DNA of 64,000 nt from Alphaproteobacteria bacterium (GTDB lineage: Bacteria > Pseudomonadota > Alphaproteobacteria > Caulobacterales > Parvularculaceae), in assembly GCA_030426465.1 (NCBI GenBank), contig JAUHYK010000018.1, positions 1 to 64,000 of the forward strand. The letters are read 5' to 3'. This document shows, one piece after another, positions 19,199-28,658 of the stretch. The number at the start of each line of letters is the position of its first letter. The stretch's first letter is position 1. The notes under the pieces are model-generated. The model searched no databases, was not told the DNA's origin, and was given only the letters and a program-made list of their open reading frames with translations. The position numbers were made by a program, and so were the translations under genes.

Positions 19199-19582
19199 AT
19201 GCCGGCCTCTGAAATTCTCCGCCTTGTTTTCGGCTTCATCGCCGTGATCGGCATGATCGGCGGATCGGCTTTTCTGGCGCGCAAGGCCGGGCTCGCCAAT
19301 CTTGCCGGCGCCGGAGGAAAGAAACGCAGACTTGCGTTGTCGGAATCCCTGCCGCTCGATGCGCGCCGGCGTCTTGCGATTGTCCGCTGTGATGATCTTG
19401 AATATCTGATTGTGCTGGGCCCTTCAGGGGAGACCGTCGTGGCTGGCGGCCTGACGGCGGCGGAACCGGAAGAGACGGTTGGTGATGAGCCGGTCCAGGT
19501 CAATCCGTTCGCGGAGCTTGGTGGTTTCGCAAAAAAACTGCGTGAGATGGGTGTGGCGGCCTCAGGCAAAAAAGCCGCCTGA
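19199..19582 (+). CDS. FliO/MopB-like single-pass membrane protein
   Basis: 127 aa. A membrane helix occupies residues 5-26. The cytosolic part contains LALSESLPLDARRRLAIVRCDDLEYLIVLG, which matches the pattern of FliO, the accessory subunit of the flagellar export gate. No other flagellar gene is visible in the window, so this may be an orphan FliO-like protein with another role. Start ATG at 19199 with GCGAGG upstream. It ends inside a hairpin (19572-19593). The family call rests on pattern only. Confidence 0.6.
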   Translation: MPASEILRLVFGFIAVIGMIGGSAFLARKAGLANLAGAGGKKRRLALSESLPLDARRRLAIVRCDDLEYLIVLGPSGETVVAGGLTAAEPEETVGDEPVQVNPFAELGGFAKKLREMGVAASGKKAA

Positions 19583-19593
19583 ACCGGCGGCTT
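19572..19593. repeat. 8-bp perfect hairpin across the stop codon of the FliO-like gene
   Basis: AAGCCGCC, loop TGAACC, GGCGGCTT. A run of six A on its left gives a T-run on the minus strand only, so as an intrinsic terminator it would act leftwards, where no minus-strand gene is known. On the plus strand it may stabilise the 3' end. Confidence 0.45.
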
Positions 19594-19737
19594 GCCGGTT
19601 CACTGCGATGCAACATCGAATAGTTTGAGAATAAGAGCGCACAGAAAGTTGCGCCTTGCACCCCATCCTTGTGCGCTTGGCTTGGCGCGCCGGAGCCGGT
19701 AAGCTCAGCCTCGTGGGCTTGGACGAGGGGATTCCAG

Positions 19738-20217
19738 ATGATCCGAATTTTACTGCCATTGGCGATTATAGCGGCGATTTTCTTTGGACCGATGTTTGCG
19801 GTCGAAACAACAGATCCTGTGCGGGGCGAGAGCATGTCCGTTGTCACGGGTGATTATTTCATCGGCAATGCGGTTGATTGCGTTATGGATATGCGGCTGC
19901 CCCTGGGCGAGGAATGTGCAACTGAAGGGCGAATGAATGACGGCACGACGGTTGGCAGCGCGCTGACCTGGGCGTCCGTTCTTTGCGCGATCGCCGCCAT
20001 TCTTGGCATTCCCGGCCTGTTGCCGGTGATTGGCCGTCTTACGAGTGTTGTCACACTCGCGTCGGGGCTCGCTTCGCTGGGCGCCATGGGGCTTTTCATG
20101 ATGGGCATGATCGGGTCAGAAGCCGGACTGGGCGGCGTTCAATGGGGCGCTTATCTGGCGGCGGGACTTTCGCTCCTGACTACAATCACAGGGCTTTCCG
20201 GCATGCGCGGGCGCTAG
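19738..20217 (+). CDS. Hypothetical membrane protein (159 aa)
   Basis: 159 aa. The frame opens at 19669, but the ATG at 19738 with GAGGGG 7 nt upstream is the likely start. The N-terminus (MIRILLPLAIIAAIFFGPMF) is a signal peptide or membrane anchor. A periplasmic segment with two cysteines (DCVMDMRLPLGEEC) follows, then three hydrophobic helices near residues 58-80, 85-110 and 130-152. I do not recognise the family. The neighbours do not suggest a function. A strong terminator follows. Confidence 0.72.
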   Translation: MIRILLPLAIIAAIFFGPMFAVETTDPVRGESMSVVTGDYFIGNAVDCVMDMRLPLGEECATEGRMNDGTTVGSALTWASVLCAIAAILGIPGLLPVIGRLTSVVTLASGLASLGAMGLFMMGMIGSEAGLGGVQWGAYLAAGLSLLTTITGLSGMRGR

Positions 20218-20238
20218 CCCCCAGAAACTCACTTCAAC

Positions 20239-20270
20239 AAAAAAGGCCGCCTCGAAAGGCGGCCTTTTTT
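20239..20270. terminator. Bidirectional intrinsic terminator between convergent genes
   Basis: Six A, GGCCGCC, loop TCGAAA, GGCGGCC, six T. It is symmetrical, so it can end both the plus-strand membrane protein transcript and the minus-strand bactofilin transcript that converge here. Confidence 0.9.
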
Positions 20271-20292
20271 AATTCTGTATGCTTGAACACGC

Positions 20293-20898
20293 TTACCGCA
20301 GCGGTGAGCGTCCGACGCTGAGGAAGGACGGCGTTTCATTCGCCGGGGCCGAAGTCTCCGCTTCATCGCTGGCGTTCGCAACCGGGCGCGGCGCCGGGGC
20401 TGGGCTCGACGGGCGGGCGCGGCGGAAATCTTTCGCAGAAGTTTCCGACAATGGATCGTCAGAGTGACGGCAATTGCCTTCAAAGTGAGCGCCGGTTTCT
20501 ACCGACAGCGAGCTGTGAAGAATGTCGCCCTGAATATGCGCAGTAGAGGCGAGGGAGACCGACTTGGCGCGAATGCCGCCTTCGACGCGGCCGCGCACGG
20601 TGACTGTCTCGCAGATCACTTCGCCTTTGACCGAAGCTTTTTCCCCGATGATCAGCGAGCCGGCTTTGATGTCGCCTTCAAGCGAGCCGTCAAACTGGAT
20701 CTCACCGGCTGAATTGACGTTGCCGCGCATGACGACGTCTGAAGAGATGATGGACGGCACTCCGGCGGATTTCATAACGCCTGATCCCTTTCTTGGCGCA
20801 GAATGCGTACTTGCATGTTGAGCTGGCGCTTCCTGGGGCGCATTGCTCGCGGTTTTCAGATCACCCTGCTGCTTCGCTGGTTTAGCTTTCGAAAACAT
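20293..20898 (-). CDS. Bactofilin cytoskeletal protein
   Basis: 201 aa. The central bactofilin domain (about residues 48-150) shows the repeating beta-helix pattern of short Gly-rich turns, for example GEIQFDGSLEGDIKAGSLIIG and VTVRGRVEGGIRAKSVSL, flanked by disordered tails rich in Ala, Pro and Ser. Bactofilins polymerise without nucleotide and localise cell-wall enzymes. The gene overlaps the 3' end of an M23 peptidase gene by 17 nt. In Hyphomonas, bactofilin BacA works with the M23 endopeptidase LmdC in stalk/bud shaping, and this pair looks like the same arrangement. The shape function here is inference. Confidence 0.93.
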   Translation of the reverse strand: MFSKAKPAKQQGDLKTASNAPQEAPAQHASTHSAPRKGSGVMKSAGVPSIISSDVVMRGNVNSAGEIQFDGSLEGDIKAGSLIIGEKASVKGEVICETVTVRGRVEGGIRAKSVSLASTAHIQGDILHSSLSVETGAHFEGNCRHSDDPLSETSAKDFRRARPSSPAPAPRPVANASDEAETSAPANETPSFLSVGRSPLR

Positions 20899-22186
20899 AT
20901 CTACCTGCCTCTATAAAACGGCGAGGATTGAGCGGTTTGCCCTTGTACAGCACTTCGTAATGAACGTGCGGTCCTGTTGAGCGGCCGCTAGACCCCAGTT
21001 CCCCAATCTTATCGTGAAGAGAGACTTTTTGGCCTGTCTTCACCGATCTGCGGTTCAAATGCGCGTAGCGGGTAATGAACCCGTTGCCGTGGTTGATTTC
21101 AACTACGCGTCCGAAACCAGAGCGTGTGCCCGAGAAATGGACCACGCCGTCGGCCGTCGCCGTCACTGGCGACGCCCAGGGCGCAGCAAAATCAATGCCG
21201 TTATGGCGGGAATACTTGCCGTTGATCGGGTCGCGGCGGATGCCGAAGCCGCTCGTGAAGCGGCGCCCAACAACGAGCGGAGACGAAAGAGGCACATTTT
21301 GCAGCGCCTTGTAAATCGCGGCGAGATCGTCCACGGCGGCGGCCGCGCGATTGGCGTGCTCATAGAACACGGCGGCGGCTTCGCCTCCGGCGGCGATATC
21401 AATGAAGGGGCCGCCCTGGGCCAGCATGGTGTTGGAGATTTTCGCTGGCGTGACGAGCGATTCAGCAGGCACGCCGACGCTCGACAGCAGCAAGGTCAGG
21501 CTTTCGCGTTGCGCGGTCGCTTTTTCTTCAAGCGCGGCGACTAGCATCATCTGTTCCGCATGGAGATCGGCCGCAGCGTGGTTCATTGCCTTGATGGCTT
21601 CGGAAGCGGTGCCGTTCGCCTCTGAAGTGTCGGGCTCCGCCGCACCCAGTTTGCGGGCGGCGTCCATGCGCGACTGTCGCGGGGTCGGTTCGCCCGGCGC
21701 CACGTCAATCATCACGCGATTGCCATTGGTCGGACGCTGGCCGTTCGGACCGCCAGCCTCTGCAAGGCCGTTTGCGAGAGCGTTCAGACCTTCATCGATC
21801 GCCGCCTTGCGCTCGACCATGTTCTGCAGGAGCTGGTGGCGGGCTGAAATGTCGGAAAGCGTCTCATCGAAATTCTGCTTGATGATCTGGTTCAGCTCGC
21901 TGACATCGTCATAAGCGCGCTGAGCGTCATGGAGCCGTTTGGAATAGGTTGTCTCCATGATCCGGCTGTCGCGATCCTTGGCGACAATGATCTGTTCTTT
22001 GAAGACGACGTTGACTGACGCATAGGCGACCCAGAGAAGAGCGCCGCCGACGATCACGGCAAGCGCGATCTGCGTTTTAGATGACATGGAGATAAAATGG
22101 ACGACACCATCGCTGCGATGGTAAATCTGCCGTTCCTTGAAGATACGGCTGAGTACGCGCCTCATTTTGCCGGAACGACGGCTCAT
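20882..22186 (-). CDS. M23 family (LytM) membrane-anchored peptidoglycan endopeptidase
   Basis: 434 aa. A basic cytoplasmic N-terminus (residues 1-37) is followed by one membrane helix (38-60), a periplasmic coiled coil (about 65-130) and a C-terminal LytM domain (about 305-425). Zinc ligands are visible as H328 and D332 in RHNGID and H409 in PHVHYE, with H407 as catalytic His, so the peptidase should be active. It would cleave peptidoglycan cross-links in the periplasm. The short cytoplasmic tail is the likely contact for the bactofilin encoded next (17-nt overlap), as described for the Hyphomonas BacA-LmdC pair. Confidence 0.93.
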   Translation of the reverse strand: MSRRSGKMRRVLSRIFKERQIYHRSDGVVHFISMSSKTQIALAVIVGGALLWVAYASVNVVFKEQIIVAKDRDSRIMETTYSKRLHDAQRAYDDVSELNQIIKQNFDETLSDISARHQLLQNMVERKAAIDEGLNALANGLAEAGGPNGQRPTNGNRVMIDVAPGEPTPRQSRMDAARKLGAAEPDTSEANGTASEAIKAMNHAAADLHAEQMMLVAALEEKATAQRESLTLLLSSVGVPAESLVTPAKISNTMLAQGGPFIDIAAGGEAAAVFYEHANRAAAAVDDLAAIYKALQNVPLSSPLVVGRRFTSGFGIRRDPINGKYSRHNGIDFAAPWASPVTATADGVVHFSGTRSGFGRVVEINHGNGFITRYAHLNRRSVKTGQKVSLHDKIGELGSSGRSTGPHVHYEVLYKGKPLNPRRFIEAGRYVFES

Positions 22187-22309
22187 TAAACGAACGCCCC
22201 TTGTACGCGCTTACACACGCAACCTAGCCACCCCTGCCAATAGGGAAGCGCATAATTGCGCATTACGCAATAGTTATGTGATGCTGTAACGCTATTTTTC
22301 GCCGTCTTT

Positions 22310-22324
22310 ATCATAAGTTATGAT
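22310..22324. repeat. 15-bp perfect palindrome ATCATAA-G-TTATGAT
   Basis: Perfect inverted repeat with a single central base, touching the stop codon of the DUF455 gene. With no T-run beyond it, a terminator is unlikely. It sits in a 137-bp AT-rich gap that should carry the promoter for the M23-bactofilin unit, so an operator is possible. Confidence 0.35.
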
Positions 22325-23148
22325 TAAACCCGGGTTTCGTTTCCAATAGGTTCATAAAACTCGCGTGACAGGCCGGCTTTCGCCCGGGCTGTATGGTTAA
22401 AGGGCGGTTTCAAACGCCCTGGAAAATATCGGCTTGTGAGGTCCCTGAAGGCGGCTTCGGGCTCAAGTCCTCTTGCCGCAGCAAGGGCGTCGAACCAGCG
22501 TTTTCCACAGGCGACATGGCCGACTTCTTCGCTGTAGATGACCTCCAGAACGCTGACGCTGCGCTCATCACCGACCGCCTTCAGCCTTTTGATCATCTCC
22601 GGGGTGACGTCAAGTCCTCTCGCTTCCAAAATGAGCGGCGCCACCGCTAGGCGGGCGAGGGGATCATGGCGGGTCGTCTCGGCGGCTTCCCAGAGCCCGT
22701 CATGAGCGGGAAAGTCGCCATAGCGGCAATCGAGCTCAACCAGGCGCGCATCCACCATCCGGAAATGGCGGGCTTCCTCGCCGCCAATACGGACCCAGTC
22801 GGCCGCGAAAGCCCCTGCATCAAGGCCCTGCTCGGCCATGGCCGCCGAAAAGCGCAGGGCCATATCGAAGGCGAGATCGATGGCGTTGAATTCAATATGG
22901 GCGATGGCGTGGAGGAGGATGGCGCGGCCTTCCGGGCTGCCAAAGCGGCGGCGCGGCGTTTCGCCGGGCGGCACCAGGGGCGGGGCCTCCGGCCTGGCGG
23001 GGCGATCGGGCGGGGTTCGGGCCGTCCCCAGCGGCGCGCCGGCCCGCCGCAAATCGTCGGCCTTAAGCGCCGCCGCAGTCTTGGCGTCAGGGGCCGCCGC
23101 CTCCAGCACCGCCGCTGCAGCGTCAAGCAGGGTTTCGGGCTCGCTCAA
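22324..23148 (-). CDS. DUF455 ferritin-like protein
   Basis: 274 aa. An Ala/Pro-rich N-terminal region (1-60) precedes an all-helical ferritin-like domain. Candidate di-iron ligands are visible as Glu/His pairs: AIAHIEFNAIDLA, GEEARHFRM, LILEARGLDV and YSEEVGHVACG. DUF455 proteins resemble di-iron hydroxylases such as MiaE; no substrate is established. It overlaps the peroxiredoxin gene by 4 nt, hinting at a shared role in oxidative or iron metabolism, which is inference. Length is normal for the family. Confidence 0.88.
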   Translation of the reverse strand: MSEPETLLDAAAAVLEAAAPDAKTAAALKADDLRRAGAPLGTARTPPDRPARPEAPPLVPPGETPRRRFGSPEGRAILLHAIAHIEFNAIDLAFDMALRFSAAMAEQGLDAGAFAADWVRIGGEEARHFRMVDARLVELDCRYGDFPAHDGLWEAAETTRHDPLARLAVAPLILEARGLDVTPEMIKRLKAVGDERSVSVLEVIYSEEVGHVACGKRWFDALAAARGLEPEAAFRDLTSRYFPGRLKPPFNHTARAKAGLSREFYEPIGNETRV

Positions 23149-23615
23149 AGCGCTTTCACCGCCGCCAGCACCTCTTCGGCGTGGCCCGCCACTTTCACTT
23201 TGCGCCAGATTTTCCGGATCACGCCTTTTTCGTCGACGAGAAAGGTCGCCCGCTCGATCCCCATAAATTTACGTCCATACATGCTTTTTTCGACCCAAAC
23301 GCCGTATTTCTCGGTGACGGCGCCGCTCTCATCAGATCCGAGATCGACCTTAAGGTCATGCTTTTCCTTGAATTTCTGGTGTTTGGCGAGCGTGTCGCGC
23401 GAGACGCCGATAATCCGGGTCTTGGCGCGTTTGAATTTCGCAATGTCCTCGGAAAAGGCGATGGCTTCCTTAGTGCAGCCTGACGTGTCGTCCTTGGGGT
23501 AGAAATACAAAACCCACTTCTGTCCCGCGAGATCCTTGAGTTTCAGCGTCGTCCCGTCATCAAGGGGCAGGGTGAAGGCCGGAGCTTTGGAGCCCTCGGC
23601 GAGCGCTTTCGTCAT
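23145..23615 (-). CDS. bcp: Thiol peroxidase of the Bcp (PrxQ) family, 1-Cys type
   Basis: 156 aa thioredoxin-fold peroxiredoxin that reduces hydrogen peroxide and organic peroxides in the cytosol. The start KAPAFTLPLDDG and the core YFYPKDDTSGCTKEA identify Bcp. The peroxidatic cysteine is C47. The resolving cysteine that many Bcp proteins carry five residues later is Ile here, and C47 is the only cysteine in the protein, so it must be recycled as a 1-Cys enzyme by an external thiol. It is the first gene of a two-gene unit with DUF455. Confidence 0.93.
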   Translation of the reverse strand: MTKALAEGSKAPAFTLPLDDGTTLKLKDLAGQKWVLYFYPKDDTSGCTKEAIAFSEDIAKFKRAKTRIIGVSRDTLAKHQKFKEKHDLKVDLGSDESGAVTEKYGVWVEKSMYGRKFMGIERATFLVDEKGVIRKIWRKVKVAGHAEEVLAAVKAL

Positions 23616-23824
23616 GACGATGTCCTAAAAGGTTGGTTGATGGTCCGGCACCATATCGGCCTTCGCTGAAATCTCCAGTGCGCACAGAGTTCGTCAGCCT
23701 TATGTTTTCCGTCCGTTCCCTTGCCGTCGCGCGCGTTGGCCGGTACCGGTAGTCGTTTGCGGCGCCGGTGATGGACGGGGCGGGGCCGCCATCAGGGTAG
23801 AGTGTCGCGAGGGTTGCGGCTTGC

Positions 23825-26800
23825 ATGAAAAAGCGGGCGTTGAAATCGGCTGTCATTGCGCTTGAAGTCATCGCTCTTGCGATCGCCATCGCCGCCGCCG
23901 CTCTGATTTTTCTCACCTGGCGCCTTGGGCAGGGGCCGGTGATGCTGGACCTCTTTAAACCAAGCGTCGAATTCGCGGTCGAGCGCCGCTTGCCCAAAGG
24001 CTATGACGCCCGGCTCGGTGAAATCGAATTACGCCGCACCGATCTGCGTGGCGAATATCGTCTCGCGGTGAATGATATTTCAATTCTCGACACAGACGGA
24101 CATGAAGCGGCGCGCGCGCCACAGCTTTTGATGACGTTCGATCTCGGTGATTTTCTCTCTGGGGAGATCGGTCCGAAAACAATCATCGCAGATAATGCGC
24201 AGCTCAGCATTATCCGTCGCGAAAATCTCAATGTGGATATCCCGATCGTCAAGGTGAAAGCGCCCCGGAAAAAAGGTCCGGGGCTTGCCGCCATCCTCGA
24301 AGGCGGATTGCTGAAAAGCGCGTTTGAGGAAGCGCATTTATCCAATGCGGAAATAACATTCTTTGACGAGGCGTCAGAACGCTCATGGACGGCGCCGGCG
24401 ACGGAAGTTCGTCTGAAACGAAACAAGGCAGGGCTGACAGCGCTGGTCGATGGCAAGATCGACATGGGCGATGTCAACGCTGGCGTAAACGCGACCGCCG
24501 ATTATGATTCCGAAGACGGCGTCATCAATGTCATGCTTGACGGTGAAAACTTTCCCGTGGGCGATCTCTTAAGTACATTTTATGGCGATGTGGCCGCGAT
24601 TATCGACGCCCCGGCGAGCGGTCATGCGAATATTACCTTTACGTCGGAAGGCGCCGTTCTGTCATCGCAGTTCAATGCGCGCCTCGGCGAGGGTGTGTTG
24701 CGCGTCGGCGGTGTGCCGCGGAAAGTTTCCTTTATTGAATGGGAGACGGGATTTGATCCCGAGGCGAACCGCTTTTCTATAGATCATTTCAATTTTGATC
24801 TTGAAGGCGCGCAAGGAGCGGTCTCCGGGGATGTGTCGATCTCTTTCGGAGACGATATCAGAAAACCCGAAAGCATTTCTTTCACGCTGGCGTCCGATGA
24901 AATTATCGTCGATACGCCGGATCAGTTGCCAGCGCCCTTGCCGCTGCAGGCGCTGTTCCTGGACGGGCAGTATTTTGTCTCCGACCGGCGGCTTGCAATC
25001 CGGCAAACAAAGGCGTCTTTCGCGGGCCTTGATGTTATAGGGAATGTCACGCTGCTGCGGCCCAGAGGCGTTGATGGCGCAGCGCCGCCGTCACCCGGCG
25101 CGATCGCCGATCTCGATATTGACGGCGCGCTCGATCCCGAAAGGCTGCTTTCGATCTGGCCGAAAAGACTGGCGAGCGGCGCGCGCGACTGGGTCGAGGA
25201 AAGGTTGGAAACAGCGCATATCGACAATCTCGATTTTACCATGAATTTGTTGCCCGGCGCCATCGGCGAAGATGGCGGTTTTCCCGATGACGCGCTTCAG
25301 CTCAGCTTTGATGCGCGTGATGCGAAAGCCCACTATGTGACTGGTATGACGCCGCTGCGCAGCGGCAGGGGAAGCGGGATCGTGCGCGGCAACTCTTTCA
25401 CCCTCACCGTCGATAGCGCACGCGTCGGCGATGTTGCGATCAGTAAGGGCGAGGTTGCGTTTCCGGTCTTCATCCCGAAATGGGAGCCGACTTACTACCG
25501 GTTCTCTGCGGTCGGAAAAGCACAGGACATGCTCGGCGTGCTTGATCAAAAGCCGCTATTGTTGTTGTCGAAAGTCAATCTGTCCCCGGAACAGTTTGCT
25601 GGCGATGCGCGCGCCGTCGTTGAGGTGATGCGCCCGAACAAGCGTGACGTCGATCCCGAAGAATACGCCTATACAGGCACGGCAACCTTCGAGAACATGA
25701 CGCTGGATGGCCTGATCGGCGATATTCAGCTCAGGAATGCGAAAGGCGATGTCGATCTGAAGCCGCGCTCCCTGACGGTCAGGGCGGACGCGACGCTTGC
25801 GGAAGAGGCGCCGATCAAAATGGTTTGGCGCCAGAATTTCTTTGAGACGGACGGCCCCTCCGACATCGCCATCTCTGGCGTCTTCAATTCTTCCGCTGGC
25901 GATGTCTTTGGCGTTTCATCGCGGCAGTTTCTGCGGGGACCGGTCGCCTTCGACGCCAAGGCGGTGGGCGACCTTGGCGACTTTCAAAGCCTTGATGTCA
26001 AAGCCAATTTTGTTGACGCCGTCGTCACCCTCGGTCCGCTAGGCTGGCGCAAACCCGCAGGCATGGCTGCGGTCGGCGATCTGTCCATGGTGTTCGAGAC
26101 CGATCGCGTCAATGTTGAGCGGATGACGATCACCGGTGATGGCGTCGATGTTGGCGGCACACTCTCCTTCGACCGGCATGGCGCCTTGCAGGAGGCGGAT
26201 TTGCGCCGTTTCTATTTTTCCGATGCGGCGGATTTCACAATGACCGCCAAGCGCGATGCGATGGGCGGTCTTGATCTTACGGCGGTGGGGCCTTTCCTGA
26301 ACGCGGGACCGCTTGTCGAACAGATCCTGGAGGGAACCGGCGGCGAGGGCGGAGAGCCGTTGAACTGGGGCGCGGGCATAAGCCTGCAGGCGCGCATCGA
26401 TGAAATTGCGGTGCGTGACGGCGTCGTCTATCGCGACGGCGCCCTTGATTTCAGCCGCGATGCAGCGCGGTTGCAGGCGCTGGATTTCTCGGCCTTTGGT
26501 AAAGACGGAAAACCGTTGCGGGTGAACATGGCGCTGACCGGCGCGGCAGAGGGTCCGCAACGCGCGCTTGATGCGCGCACGAGCGCGATCGGCGAATTGC
26601 TGCGCGGGGTTTTTGGCATCCAATCCCTTGAAGGGGGCGAAGGCTCTATGCGCATCGCGCTGCACCAGCCAGGTGTGCCGGGGTTCGCAGGCGAGCTGGA
26701 GGCGCGCAATCTGCAAATCGTCAATGCGCCGTTGCTGGCGCGCATTCTCTCTGCGGGATCGCTCGATGGCCTCGCCAATCTGATGAGCGGCGAGGGTATC

Positions 26801-27241
26801 GAATTCGCCTACGCCTATGGACAGTTTGATTACAAGGACGGCGTGGTCTCCGTTGATGACATGCGCGCCACCGGATCATCTGTTGGGATCACGGCGGATG
26901 GCGAAATCGGCCTCGGGCCGGATGGCGTTTCCCATCTCAATGGCGCCGTGGCGCCTGTTTACGCGCTAAATTCTATTCTTGGCGGCGCCCCGATCATCGG
27001 CGACATTCTGGTCGGCAAAAAAGGCGAGGGGATCCTCGCCTTTTCCTATAGCGTGACGGGGGAGACCAGCGATCCGCGGGTTTTTGTCAATCCGCTGTCG
27101 GCGTTGACGCCCGGCATCTTCCGCCAGTTGATGCAGCCCTCGCGCACGTTGCCGTCTGAAGTTGAGCCCACGGGTGAAGACGCGCCTTCCGAACAAACCG
27201 CGCCGGAAGCGCAACCGGAAGAAGAGCCGTCGCCGCAATAA
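23825..27241 (+). CDS. YhdP-like large AsmA-superfamily protein (DUF3971/AsmA C-terminal)
   Basis: 1138 aa. One N-terminal membrane helix (about residues 7-31) anchors a very long periplasmic part made of repeated beta-strand-rich segments. The C-terminal AsmA-like part contains GEGSMRIALHQPGVPGFAG, IVNAPLLARILSAGSLDGL and LNGAVAPVYALNSILG, typical of YhdP relatives. These proteins form hydrophobic grooves bridging inner and outer membranes and move phospholipids to the outer membrane. The tail (about 1105-1138) is acidic and Pro-rich. It ends exactly where convergent tyrS ends, so there is no room for an intrinsic terminator. Divergent from bcp. Confidence 0.88.
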   Translation: MKKRALKSAVIALEVIALAIAIAAAALIFLTWRLGQGPVMLDLFKPSVEFAVERRLPKGYDARLGEIELRRTDLRGEYRLAVNDISILDTDGHEAARAPQLLMTFDLGDFLSGEIGPKTIIADNAQLSIIRRENLNVDIPIVKVKAPRKKGPGLAAILEGGLLKSAFEEAHLSNAEITFFDEASERSWTAPATEVRLKRNKAGLTALVDGKIDMGDVNAGVNATADYDSEDGVINVMLDGENFPVGDLLSTFYGDVAAIIDAPASGHANITFTSEGAVLSSQFNARLGEGVLRVGGVPRKVSFIEWETGFDPEANRFSIDHFNFDLEGAQGAVSGDVSISFGDDIRKPESISFTLASDEIIVDTPDQLPAPLPLQALFLDGQYFVSDRRLAIRQTKASFAGLDVIGNVTLLRPRGVDGAAPPSPGAIADLDIDGALDPERLLSIWPKRLASGARDWVEERLETAHIDNLDFTMNLLPGAIGEDGGFPDDALQLSFDARDAKAHYVTGMTPLRSGRGSGIVRGNSFTLTVDSARVGDVAISKGEVAFPVFIPKWEPTYYRFSAVGKAQDMLGVLDQKPLLLLSKVNLSPEQFAGDARAVVEVMRPNKRDVDPEEYAYTGTATFENMTLDGLIGDIQLRNAKGDVDLKPRSLTVRADATLAEEAPIKMVWRQNFFETDGPSDIAISGVFNSSAGDVFGVSSRQFLRGPVAFDAKAVGDLGDFQSLDVKANFVDAVVTLGPLGWRKPAGMAAVGDLSMVFETDRVNVERMTITGDGVDVGGTLSFDRHGALQEADLRRFYFSDAADFTMTAKRDAMGGLDLTAVGPFLNAGPLVEQILEGTGGEGGEPLNWGAGISLQARIDEIAVRDGVVYRDGALDFSRDAARLQALDFSAFGKDGKPLRVNMALTGAAEGPQRALDARTSAIGELLRGVFGIQSLEGGEGSMRIALHQPGVPGFAGELEARNLQIVNAPLLARILSAGSLDGLANLMSGEGIEFAYAYGQFDYKDGVVSVDDMRATGSSVGITADGEIGLGPDGVSHLNGAVAPVYALNSILGGAPIIGDILVGKKGEGILAFSYSVTGETSDPRVFVNPLSALTPGIFRQLMQPSRTLPSEVEPTGEDAPSEQTAPEAQPEEEPSPQ

Positions 27242-28495
27242 TTACTGCACGCGGATGATTGCGTGCTTTTTCTTGCCTATGGAAAGTTTCACCGCATTGT
27301 CGTGCACGTCGCTCGCCGCAAGATTGCGTTCTTCACTCACTGCTTCGTCATTCACCTTGAGGGCGCCCGCCTTGATGTGGCGGCGCGCTTCGCCTTTTGA
27401 CGCGCACAGGCCGGCGGCGATGAACTGATCGATGAGCGCGGCCTCGGAAAGAGCGCCCGCTGCAATGTCGATCGTGGGCAGATCGCCGCCGAGCCCGCCT
27501 TGTTCGAAGGTTTTCTGCGCCGTCGCGGCTGCGCTTTCCGCCGCCTCACGCCCATGCAGCAATGCCGTGGCTTCGGTCGCCAGCACTTTTTTCGCGTCAT
27601 TGATTTCAGCGCCCTGAAGCGCAGCGAGCCGGTTCACCTCGTCCATGGGCAGGGTCGTAAAGCGGGCAAGCAGTGTCGCCACATCGGCGTCTTCGGCGTT
27701 GCGCCAATACTGCCAATAGTCATAAGGCGCATACATATCGGGGTTGAGCCAGACGGCGCCGCCTTCTGTCTTGCCCATTTTCTTGCCGGACGCCGTGGTC
27801 AAGAGCGGCGTCGTCAGGCCGAACACTTCCGCGCCGTCCTTGCGCCGGCAAAGCTCGACGCCATTGACAATGTTGCCCCACTGGTCCGAACCGCCGAGCT
27901 GCAGGATGCAGCCATGACGGTTGTAAAGCTCGTGAAAGTCGTAAGCCTGCATGAGCATGTAATTGAACTCGAGGAAGGTCATCGGGCTTTCACGCTCAAG
28001 CCGCAATTTGACCGAGTCAAAGGTCAGCATCCGGTTGATGGTGAAATGCACGCCATAATCGCGCAGGAACTCCACATAGCCGAGCTGTGACAGCCAGTCG
28101 TCATTATTGACCATCAGGGCGTCTGTAGGGCCGTCGCCGAAGGTCAGATATTTTTCGAACGCGCCTTTGATCGAGGCGATATTGGCGTTGATTTCCGCAT
28201 CGGTGAGAAGTTTTCTCTGCTCGTCCTTGCCAGTGGGGTCGCCAACCTTCGTCGTTCCCCCGCCCATCAGCGCAATCGGCCGGTGGCCGGTCTGTTGCAG
28301 CCAGTAGAGCATGACGATCTGGATGAGGTGCCCCGCGTGAAGGGACTTCGCGGTGGCGTCATAGCCGATATAGCCGGTGATCGGGCCCGCCGCCGCCTTC
28401 TCGTCCAGGCCCTCAAGATTGGTGCCCTGTGCAATGAAGCCGCGCTCGTTGAGCACGTTCAGGAAATCGGATTTGTAAGTCGCTTTGCCGCTCAT
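27242..28495 (-). CDS. tyrS: Tyrosyl-tRNA synthetase
   Basis: 417 aa class I synthetase. The HIGH motif appears as HAGH at 53-56 and the KMSKS loop as KKMGKTEGG near residue 240, the variant normal for bacterial TyrRS. Tyrosine-binding sequence YMLMQAYDF and [10 protein letters not shown] are present. An S4-like RNA-binding domain occupies about 350-417. The open frame continues 80 codons upstream, but the ATG at 28495 matches the family start. It is divergent from anmK, a common arrangement. Confidence 0.96.
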   Translation of the reverse strand: MSGKATYKSDFLNVLNERGFIAQGTNLEGLDEKAAAGPITGYIGYDATAKSLHAGHLIQIVMLYWLQQTGHRPIALMGGGTTKVGDPTGKDEQRKLLTDAEINANIASIKGAFEKYLTFGDGPTDALMVNNDDWLSQLGYVEFLRDYGVHFTINRMLTFDSVKLRLERESPMTFLEFNYMLMQAYDFHELYNRHGCILQLGGSDQWGNIVNGVELCRRKDGAEVFGLTTPLLTTASGKKMGKTEGGAVWLNPDMYAPYDYWQYWRNAEDADVATLLARFTTLPMDEVNRLAALQGAEINDAKKVLATEATALLHGREAAESAAATAQKTFEQGGLGGDLPTIDIAAGALSEAALIDQFIAAGLCASKGEARRHIKAGALKVNDEAVSEERNLAASDVHDNAVKLSIGKKKHAIIRVQ

Positions 28496-28658
28496 GGGCT
28501 CGCTCTTGGTTTGTTCTGCTGCCGGGACGCGAGCCCCTAGCACCTTACGCCTTGAATTCCAACGTATTGGCGTGGATTGAGAGCGTATGGTTAAGAGACA
28601 TTTCAGTTTTCGCCGCGAGTCTGGATAGGCTTGGCGCGGCTTTTGACGGGAAATTTCC

